NCBI GenBank assembly: GCA_016795035.1
Contig: JAEUIT010000081.1
Span: 45,777 to 109,776, forward strand
Source: Phycisphaerae bacterium
GTDB taxonomy: Bacteria > Planctomycetota > Phycisphaerae > Phycisphaerales > SM1A02
Direction: 5' to 3'
Length of the DNA stretch: 64,000 nucleotides
Part shown: positions 34,913 through 42,497 of the stretch, one piece after another
How the letters are laid out: each line of letters begins with the position of its first letter
Numbering within the stretch: position 1 is the stretch's first letter
Position numbers and translations under genes: made by a program
The notes under the pieces: generated by a model
What the model was told of the DNA's origin: nothing
The model's input: only the letters and a program-made list of their open reading frames with translations
Database searches by the model: none

Positions 34913-36337
34913 GTGCCCGTAACACCTGCGTCGAATACTCCGTCGTCCGCCTCCGGTCCTCGGCCCAGCGGACAGCCCGCGCCGTCGCATGCGGCCCGCA
35001 CGTCGCCGATCCCGTCGCACTCGGCCGTCGTCGGCCTGCAATGGGGCGACGAGGGCAAGGGCAAGATCGTCGACCTCCTGACCGAGCGCTTCGACGTCAT
35101 CGTGCGCTACAACGGCGGCGCGAACGCCGGGCACACGGTCGTCGTCGGCAACGATCGCTACGCGCTCCACCTGATCCCGTCGGGGATCCTCTATCCGAAC
35201 AAGCTGAATGTCGTCGGCAACGGCACGGTCATTGATCCCGAGAAGCTTCTCGACGAGGTCGACGGTCTCCGCGCCCGCGGCGTCCATATCGGCGACCAAC
35301 TGAAGGTCTCCGATCGCGCGCACGTCGTCATGCCCTATCACAAGGAGCAGGACGCGGCGCTCGAGGAGTTCCTCGCGAAGAAGTCGGGCCGCGACACCGG
35401 CGGACTCTCGATCGGCACGACGCGCCGCGGCATCGGCCCGGCCTACGCCGACAAGGTCTCGCGGGCGACGGCGATCCGGGTCGGCGACCTTCTCGAACGC
35501 GAGATCCTTGCGCGGAAGCTCGACGTCGTCTGCGGCATCCGCACGGCCGAGCTCGAGGCGCTCGGCCTTCGCGTGCCGCCGCTCGACGCGAAGGCGCTCA
35601 CCGAGAAGTACCTCGGGATCGGCGAGCGCATCCGCCCGTACGTCGCCGACACCGTCTACCTCCTGCACGACGCGATGCGCGCCGGAAAGTCGCTTCTCTT
35701 CGAAGGCGCGAACGCGTGCCTCCTCGACATCGATCACGGCACCTATCCCTACGTGACGAGCTCGAACTGCTCGACGCTCGGCATTCCGTCAGGCACCGGC
35801 GTTCCCGGCCGCGAGATCGGCACGGTGTACGGCGTGATGAAGGCGTACTCGACGCGCGTGGGCGCTGGCCCCTTCCCGACCGAGCAAGTGAACGACATCG
35901 GCAACCGGATCCGCGAGCGCGGCCGCGAGTACGGCACGACGACCGGTCGCCCGCGCCGCTGCGGCTGGCTCGACCTCGTCGCGGTGCGCTACTCGGCGAT
36001 GGTCTGCGGCGCGACGTCGATCGCGTGCACGCTCTTCGACGTCCTCACCGGCTTCGACGAACTCAAGCTCTGCGTCGGCTATCGCCTCGCCGACGGCTCG
36101 ACGACGGAGCGATTCTTCCCGGACGCCGATCGCCTCGCCCGCGTCGAACCGATCTACGAAACGCTTCCCGGGTGGTCCGAAGACGTGCGCACCGTCTCGA
36201 ACCGTTCGCAACTTCCGACGAACGCGAGGCGCTACCTCGAACGTATCGAGGCCTTCGTCGGCGTTCCGGTGGAACTCGTGAGCGTCGGTCCCGAACGAAC
36301 CCAGACGCTCGTGAGCCCCGTGGTCGGTGGCCGCTGA
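34913..36337 (+). CDS. purA: Adenylosuccinate synthase
   Basis: A protein of 474 aa. It makes adenylosuccinate from IMP, aspartate and GTP in AMP synthesis. Motifs: VVGLQWGDEGKGKIVDLL (GTP P-loop and catalytic Asp, about residues 40-57), NGGANAGHTVV (catalytic His), VGNGTVIDPEKLLDE, SRVGAGPFPTE-type loop and GRPRRCGWLDLVAVRYS. The start is GTG at 34913, because no other start codon occurs before the P-loop. This leaves a Pro/Ser-rich extension of about 37 residues not usual in PurA. uppS follows after 33 bases, so they probably form an operon. Confidence 0.95.
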   Translation: MPVTPASNTPSSASGPRPSGQPAPSHAARTSPIPSHSAVVGLQWGDEGKGKIVDLLTERFDVIVRYNGGANAGHTVVVGNDRYALHLIPSGILYPNKLNVVGNGTVIDPEKLLDEVDGLRARGVHIGDQLKVSDRAHVVMPYHKEQDAALEEFLAKKSGRDTGGLSIGTTRRGIGPAYADKVSRATAIRVGDLLEREILARKLDVVCGIRTAELEALGLRVPPLDAKALTEKYLGIGERIRPYVADTVYLLHDAMRAGKSLLFEGANACLLDIDHGTYPYVTSSNCSTLGIPSGTGVPGREIGTVYGVMKAYSTRVGAGPFPTEQVNDIGNRIRERGREYGTTTGRPRRCGWLDLVAVRYSAMVCGATSIACTLFDVLTGFDELKLCVGYRLADGSTTERFFPDADRLARVEPIYETLPGWSEDVRTVSNRSQLPTNARRYLERIEAFVGVPVELVSVGPERTQTLVSPVVGGR

Positions 36338-36370
36338 GTCCGGGCCTTCCCCTTCCCTGATTCCCTCCGG

Positions 36371-37150
36371 ATGAACACTCCCGCGACCGTCTCGACGCCC
36401 GACACGCAGCCCTTGCCGGAAGGGCTTTGCCGCGAGCGCATGCCGAAGCACGTCGCGATCATCATGGACGGCAACGGCCGATGGGCCCAGCGCCGCGGCT
36501 TGCCCCGTGCGCAAGGTCACCGCGCCGGCGCCCGCGCGGTGCAGACGATCGTGGCCGAGGCGGCGTCGCTCGGCATCGAGGCGCTCACCCTCTACTCCTT
36601 CTCGAGCGAGAACTGGAAGCGCCCCGCCGACGAGGTCTCGGCGCTCATGGAGCTCTGCTGCGAATACCTCGCGCTTGAAGGCGAGCGGATGATCAAGAAT
36701 GGCGTGCGCTTCCGCCGCATCGGTCGCCGGGAAGGGTTGCCGCAGGATGTCTTGGACGCCCTCGACTTCGCCGAAGCGACGACCGCCGACGGCACCGGGC
36801 TGACGCTCTGCCTCGCGGTGAACTACGGCTCGCGCACCGAGATCACGGAAGCGGTGCAGGCGATCGCTCGGAAAGCCGCGCGCGGCGAGCTCGATCCCGC
36901 CGAGATCACCGAAGCGACGGTCGCGAGCCACCTCTACACCGCCGGACTGCGCGACCCCGATCTCCTGATCCGCACTGCGGGCGAGCGGCGCGTGTCGAAT
37001 TACCTTCTCTGGCAGATCTCCTACGCCGAGATCCACGTGTCGCCGGCGCTCTGGCCCGACTTCGACGCGGTCGCCTTCCACGACGCGCTTCGCGACTACG
37101 CGAGCCGCGAGCGGCGGTATGGCGACGTCGCGCCGAAGTCGGAGGCGTAA
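36371..37150 (+). CDS. uppS: Undecaprenyl diphosphate synthase (isoprenyl transferase)
   Basis: A protein of 259 aa. It extends farnesyl diphosphate with cis-IPP units to the lipid carrier for peptidoglycan and O-antigen. Motifs: VAIIMDGNGRWAQRRG (catalytic Asp, about residues 31-46), GHRAGARAVQTIV, YSFSSENWKRP, NYGSRTEI and RTAGERRVSNYLLWQISYAE, where RTSGE is changed to RTAGE. The substitution is mild. The leader is pyrimidine-rich with no clear Shine-Dalgarno. It is downstream of purA, and convergent with the next gene 18 bases away. Confidence 0.94.
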   Translation: MNTPATVSTPDTQPLPEGLCRERMPKHVAIIMDGNGRWAQRRGLPRAQGHRAGARAVQTIVAEAASLGIEALTLYSFSSENWKRPADEVSALMELCCEYLALEGERMIKNGVRFRRIGRREGLPQDVLDALDFAEATTADGTGLTLCLAVNYGSRTEITEAVQAIARKAARGELDPAEITEATVASHLYTAGLRDPDLLIRTAGERRVSNYLLWQISYAEIHVSPALWPDFDAVAFHDALRDYASRERRYGDVAPKSEA

Positions 37151-37168
37151 GGCCATCCGCGACGCCGA

Positions 37169-38452
37169 TCACTCGGGCAGTGGATAGCGCACGATCGCGA
37201 GCGCCGGCATCGGCGGATAGCGGAAACGCAGGCGGTAGGCGCGCATGTCGGCGAACGTCGCGTTCCCGGCGGCGCAGACCGTCTCGACGACGCGCTGATA
37301 CTCCGCGAACGCCGGAAGCGCGAGGTCCTCGACGCGGCCGATCGGCACCGGCGCTTCCGACAGCGGCAAGAACGCGCCGCTCCGCGCTTCATGCGGATAG
37401 ACGGGCACGGCCGGCAACTGGCTCACGAGGAACGCCTCGGGCGCGGCGCTCGACGGCTCGCACGCGAGCGGCAACGAGCGATGCACGAGGACATCGAGGA
37501 CGAACTCCTCCGCCGGCGTCGTGAGCGACACGATGTGCTCGCCGACCGTCTCCTTCTCGGTGCGACGAAGGCTCACGAGGTCGCGGGACACGCTGCCCAC
37601 GAGACACGTCACGGAGCCGTCCTTCCCGAGGGGTCCCTCGGACAACTCCCAGCGGCGCAACGCGCCGTCATTCTTCGCGAGGCGCACGTCGCTCGCGTCG
37701 ATCGTCGAGAAGTCGTGCATGATCGCCGGCTCGCCGCGCTTGACCCGCGGATCGAGCGGCGTCGAGCGGAGCGCGAGTTCGCTGCCGCCGTCTTCGCCGC
37801 TGCGGAGGAAGGCGACCGGCCACGACACGCCGCGGCGCAGTCGACGCAAGTCGACGAGCCCGCAGACGACGGCAACGCTCGCCCGATCCGGGGCTGACCC
37901 CGGGAAGACCGCGTGCAACGCGCACTGGAGGCGCGCCTGCACGCCGAAGATCGCCGAGTTTCCCTGGAAGGCGGCCTTGCGGGCCAGCTCCTCGCGCTGC
38001 GCTTCGCCGCCGGCGAGCGCGGCGGTCATCGACGCGAAGGTCTCGCGGTCGCCGGCGTGGTCGCGGACGAAAAGATCGAAGGTGTCGAGCGAGGCCTGGA
38101 GGCGGGCGCAGAGGTCGTCGGGCGCGCCATGACCCTTCAAGGTCCGAAGGAGGATCACGAAGCCGGGTCGGCCGGGCAGGTGCCGGGCGATCGTCTCGAG
38201 CGAATCGTCGCCGAGGATCTTCGAGATCTTCCAGGTCAGGTTCTTGTTGAGGCCGTAGCGGCGCGACATGTCCTGCGGACGCGTCACGTCGGCACGGACC
38301 GAGCGCATCACCGCGCCGAGCGCCGACCGCAGTTCGCTCGCAATGCGCGTGGCTTCCGCTTCAAAGCCGCCGGGCGTGGGGTTGGGATTGATTTCGGGGG
38401 AATCAGACGGACGAGCGTGCGCGCGTGGCGACGCCGAGGGTCGAGACGACAA
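37169..38452 (-). CDS. Hypothetical protein with HTH-like N-terminal region
   Basis: A protein of 427 aa from a TTG at 38452, chosen because GGAG stands 7 bases before it. The frame stays open for another 303 bases, but that part looks non-coding (no coherent pattern). Near the N-terminus, DMSRRYGLNKNLTWKISKIL could be a helix-turn-helix, followed by a helical region. The C-terminal half is alpha/beta (VYPHEARSGAFLPLSEAPVPIG). No family is recognised; similar proteins with this HTH phrase are seen in Planctomycetota. It is not in an obvious operon. Confidence 0.6.
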   Translation of the reverse strand: MSSRPSASPRAHARPSDSPEINPNPTPGGFEAEATRIASELRSALGAVMRSVRADVTRPQDMSRRYGLNKNLTWKISKILGDDSLETIARHLPGRPGFVILLRTLKGHGAPDDLCARLQASLDTFDLFVRDHAGDRETFASMTAALAGGEAQREELARKAAFQGNSAIFGVQARLQCALHAVFPGSAPDRASVAVVCGLVDLRRLRRGVSWPVAFLRSGEDGGSELALRSTPLDPRVKRGEPAIMHDFSTIDASDVRLAKNDGALRRWELSEGPLGKDGSVTCLVGSVSRDLVSLRRTEKETVGEHIVSLTTPAEEFVLDVLVHRSLPLACEPSSAAPEAFLVSQLPAVPVYPHEARSGAFLPLSEAPVPIGRVEDLALPAFAEYQRVVETVCAAGNATFADMRAYRLRFRYPPMPALAIVRYPLPE

Positions 38453-39566
38453 GGGGATACTCCATTTCGCGAACCCCCACGTACGAATCCAACCCACGAG
38501 TGGCCCCTCGCCATCCGGCAACCCGCCGTCCGGCAGAGTCGCGAGTCCCGGAACCAATTCGGGCGCTCGCGGACGACTCGTTCGTGCTTCGCACGGGACG
38601 GGGACGTTCACCGGGGGCGATCTCCCCAAACCGGTGAAATGCGTCACACGACCGAGTCGACGTGTTCTAGCGTACCGCCCTTGCACGAAGTTGTCGCGCA
38701 CTGGCGGAGCCTCCGATGTATCGGCGAGCCGCGCGACAAGACTTGTCTGAGCCACGTGCGTCCCTTGGACCGCACGTGACTCAGGAGGTCGCGAAGGTCA
38801 GAGCGGACAGCGCCGATTCCCTCCAAACGCCCTCACGGTGCCCGTGCGGTCGTATCGGTATCTCGGGTGCCGGTTCGCGCCTCCTACGTCTCGTGCGACG
38901 CGGTCGACACGCGTGCGTGTCGGCGCGTCAGGAGCGGACGACGTCGTTCTGTCCTTCCGTCAACCGCCGCTCCTCCATGTGCTCCTCACGTTGCTCCTCT
39001 CTGGGCCAGCCCGTAGCTTCGTGCCGCGGCGCTGGCCTTTTTCTCGCGCCGCGATCGCGCGGCCCTTCCCCTGTCGGAGCGACCGAGAAGCGGCGCTGAC
39101 CTCGTCGTGCACCGCCGATCGAACCGACTCCCGCCCCTTTCTCGACGTGAATCGAGATTGGACTGAGGCCATCGCCCCCCGTCACACGTAGCACACAGGA
39201 GCGCAAGGTGCGCGGATCCTGCGAGGCGGTCGCGCTGCCGTTTCGTTCGGAGAATCGCAACTCGGTGCTTTGTGGCGACGTCCGGTCACGATTATTCTGG
39301 TCGCCGCGCGAGCTTCGGTTCCGCCCTCGCGGCCCTCGCGCCGTTCGGCGTCAGGGGCCCATAGGCCCTTCGGTACTCGAACAGTTCGCTGGCGCGCGCC
39401 CACGTCTGCGTGCGCCGTTGGTGCCAGAGGCAGTCGTTCCCCTCGTACCTCCTCCTTCCCGATCCACCACGCTCCCGCGCTCGGACTCGCCTCCCTGTCC
39501 ATTCGCGCGTTGCCCGCGCCTTTCGCCTAGAGCCCATCCGTCCGCCTTTCGGCCCTCGAGATTCGC
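38453..39566. other. Long intergenic region without a recognised gene
   Basis: About 1.1 kb between a leftward gene and a rightward gene. All open frames here are shadows without sensible composition. It must hold both promoters. I see no RNA gene, repeat or mobile element. The bases just before 39567 are pyrimidine-rich. Confidence 0.5.
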
Positions 39567-42401
39567 ATGACGACCCGGACTTCCCGCCCGCGCTCCGACC
39601 GATCGATCCTGACGCCACGACTTGCCCTTGCGGCGCTTCTCGCCGCGACCGCTGCGGCCGGCTCGCTTCCGGCGGCGCACGCGTTCGCCGCGCCGCCCGC
39701 GCGGACGTCCGCCGTGAACCGGCCCGAGGCGCGACCGCCCGCCCTTCCCGAGCGCGTCGACACCGACGCGGCGCTCGGCGTCGGCGATTCGCCCTACGAC
39801 CTCGACGTCCTCGATCCGACCGTGTCGCGCCTGAGCGCGGCCGCGGTTTCGGCGCTCCAGCGCGGCGACATCTTCGCCGTGCCAAATGCCCGCGGCGAAC
39901 TCGTCCGTCTCCGCGTTGCAGGCGTCTCGACGAGTCTCCTCGGCACCCGCATCGTGCGGCTCGTCGGCGATCCCGCGATCGGCTCGACGTCGTTCGCCGA
40001 CGCGACGCTGACGACCGACGGCACGCTCGTCGGCGGCGCGGTGCGCATGCGCGACGGCTTCGAGGTGCGCCTCGCCGCGGTCGCTCCGGACGAGCAGGAT
40101 CTCGTCGTCCGCCCCGAAGGCCTCGGCGACTGCATGAGCTGCTCGAGCGGCGACAAGGCTCGCGTCGACGGCGGCGGCGTCGCGAGCGACTGCCAGGAGT
40201 CGGCGAAGTTCGTCGACGTCGCCTTCGTCGTCTCGCAGGACGCGATCGGCGTCTGGGGCTCGCTGTCGGCGCTCACGCTGCAGCTCGAGACCTCGGTCGA
40301 CGACGCCAATCTCGCCCTCTCGAACAGCGGCCTCCTGACGCAGCTTCGGCTCGTCGGCATCGACGAGTACACGACCGGCATCGAGACCGGCGGCTTCTCG
40401 TCGATGGGCGACATGTTCAACGTGATCGCGAACGGCGTCACGCCGAGTAACGGGAACGAGGCAGCCGCGCGGACCTTCACATATCAGGCGCGCGAGAACC
40501 TCCAGGCCGATCTCGTGCAGATGATCGTCGCGTTCCCGTCGCCCGGCGCCTGCGGCATCGGCGAACTCTTCGACGGCGACCCCGAGAGCGCCTACTCGAT
40601 CGTCGACGCGAGCTGCCTCGGCGATTACGTGCCGGCGCACGAGTTCGGACACAACTTCGGCGCCTGCCACGCGGTCGGCGACGGCGGCGGCTGCGACAGC
40701 GGCGGCTACTACGCCTTCTCGAACGGCTATCGCTTCACGGGGACCTCGGGCCAAGTCTGGCGCACCATCATGGCCTATGCGCCGGGCTCGCGCATCCCCT
40801 ACTTCTCGACCCCCAAGAAGTCGTTCGACGGCAAGGCCGTCGGCGTGGGCGGCTCGACGAGCGCCGCGGCCGACAACGCCCGCACGCTCGGCCTCACCGG
40901 CATCTCCGTCGCGAACTTCCGCTGCTCGATCGTCGACGCGCTTGACTGCAACAACAACGGCGAGGCCGACTCGATCGACATCGCGACGGCGACGAGCGAC
41001 GACTGCAACGGCAACGGCATCCCCGACGAGTGCGACATCTCGAGCGGCTTCCTCGCGGACACGAATAACAACGGCGTGCCCGACCTCTGCGAAGGCGGCG
41101 CGGCGTTCAAGATCGTCTCGCCCGACCTCGCGGGACAACCGGTCGCGCTTGACCTCTTCGGCTCGGCCATGAGCATCGGCCGACGCCTCGACACGCCCGT
41201 CGACGTCGGCGGGTTCCTCGTCGTCGGCGCCTATGGCGACGACCAGATCGCCTCGAACGCGGGCGCCGCGTACATCCTCGAGCCGATCTCCTCGGGCGGC
41301 ACGATCACGAAGCTCGCCGCCGCCGACGGCACCGCGAACGCGCAGTTCGGCCGCTCGGTCTCGGGCTTCCGGCGCATCGCGCAGACGACCCCGGCCGCCC
41401 CCGAACGCCTCTTCGCCGTTGCAGGCGCCTACCGCGCGAAGGTCGGCAACAACGCGGAGCAGGGCGCCGCCTACGTCTTCTCGAAGTCCGGCGCCACCTG
41501 GGTGCAGTCCCTGAAGGCGGTCGCGAGCGACGGCGGCGCGAGCGATTGGTTCGGCTTCGCGACGCACATGACGCGCATCGGCCTCGACACGTTCGACACG
41601 CTCGTCGTCGGCGCTCCCCGCGCGAGCGGCGGCAAGGGCGCGGTGTACGTCTACCGCTACAACGCGAACGACACGACGACCCTCTCGAAGAAGCTCATCG
41701 TGCCGCTCGCCGGCGAAGGCGACGACTTCGGCTGGTCGGTGGCGCTTGACCCGAGCGTCGACGGCAACCGGGCGATTCTCGTCGCGGGCCAGCCGGGCTA
41801 CGGCCTCGACTCGGGGCGCGTGCGCGTCTACGAGCGGGCGCTCGCCGCCGGCGTCGGCTTCCCGTCCGCGGGCCAGACGATCGTGCAGCCGGGCGTCGAG
41901 GCGTCGCCGAACGACCGCTTCGGCGAAGCGGTCGCGATCACCGACAACACGCTCGTGATCGGCGCCCCCGGGAAAAACGGCGGCCAAGGCGCCGCGTACT
42001 ACTTCGAGCGCACCGCCGCGACCGTCTGGACCTTCCGCCAGAAGATCACGTTGCCGTCGCCGAAGGTCGACGACGGGTTCGGCTCGACCGTCGCCCTCTG
42101 GACGACCGACACCGGCGCCGTCCTTCTCAGCGTTGCAGCTCCGAAGGGCGACGCCGTGACCCCGGCCGGTTCCCAGGCGAACCTCGGCGTGATCGCCACC
42201 TACCTCCTCAACACGTCGACCGACACGTTCGAGCTCATCAACCTCGGCGTGACCGCCGACGGCCAGTCCGGCGACGAGGCCGGCACGTCGCTCCTGATGC
42301 ACCAGACGGCTCCGGGAGTCGTCCGCACCCTGATCGGCAGCCCGTTCGACGACGACGGCGGACTCAACGCCGGCTCGATCACCTCGATCGGCTCGAACTG
42401 A
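39567..42401 (+). CDS. Secreted metzincin protease with FG-GAP repeats
   Basis: A protein of 944 aa. The signal peptide (LALAALLAATAAAGSLPAAHA) ends near residue 42. A prodomain-like region is followed by a reprolysin-like zinc protease. Its site is HEFGHNFGACH (HExxHxxGxxH, about residues 356-366), with the Met-turn IMAYAPGS about 40 residues later. Calcium repeats of TSP3 style follow (DCNNNGEADS, DCNGNGIPDECD, DTNNNGVPDLCE). The rest is about six FG-GAP units forming a propeller (e.g. FGEAVAITDNTLVIGAPGKN). It has no dockerin tail, unlike most secreted proteins here. Probably an extracellular peptidase; the FG-GAP part may bind substrate or surface. Confidence 0.85.
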   Translation: MTTRTSRPRSDRSILTPRLALAALLAATAAAGSLPAAHAFAAPPARTSAVNRPEARPPALPERVDTDAALGVGDSPYDLDVLDPTVSRLSAAAVSALQRGDIFAVPNARGELVRLRVAGVSTSLLGTRIVRLVGDPAIGSTSFADATLTTDGTLVGGAVRMRDGFEVRLAAVAPDEQDLVVRPEGLGDCMSCSSGDKARVDGGGVASDCQESAKFVDVAFVVSQDAIGVWGSLSALTLQLETSVDDANLALSNSGLLTQLRLVGIDEYTTGIETGGFSSMGDMFNVIANGVTPSNGNEAAARTFTYQARENLQADLVQMIVAFPSPGACGIGELFDGDPESAYSIVDASCLGDYVPAHEFGHNFGACHAVGDGGGCDSGGYYAFSNGYRFTGTSGQVWRTIMAYAPGSRIPYFSTPKKSFDGKAVGVGGSTSAAADNARTLGLTGISVANFRCSIVDALDCNNNGEADSIDIATATSDDCNGNGIPDECDISSGFLADTNNNGVPDLCEGGAAFKIVSPDLAGQPVALDLFGSAMSIGRRLDTPVDVGGFLVVGAYGDDQIASNAGAAYILEPISSGGTITKLAAADGTANAQFGRSVSGFRRIAQTTPAAPERLFAVAGAYRAKVGNNAEQGAAYVFSKSGATWVQSLKAVASDGGASDWFGFATHMTRIGLDTFDTLVVGAPRASGGKGAVYVYRYNANDTTTLSKKLIVPLAGEGDDFGWSVALDPSVDGNRAILVAGQPGYGLDSGRVRVYERALAAGVGFPSAGQTIVQPGVEASPNDRFGEAVAITDNTLVIGAPGKNGGQGAAYYFERTAATVWTFRQKITLPSPKVDDGFGSTVALWTTDTGAVLLSVAAPKGDAVTPAGSQANLGVIATYLLNTSTDTFELINLGVTADGQSGDEAGTSLLMHQTAPGVVRTLIGSPFDDDGGLNAGSITSIGSN

Positions 42402-42497
42402 GTGCTCGAACGTACGCCTCGACCCGGCGCCGCCGCCGCGACCGACCGTTTCCCCGACCGACCCGCAGCCTTGCCCCGCCTCATGCCCGAGCGTTCC

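Noticed and set aside
38453..38755. N-terminal 101-codon extension of the gene at 37169
   Set aside because: No coherent composition or motif, while a TTG with a good GGAG stands at 38452.
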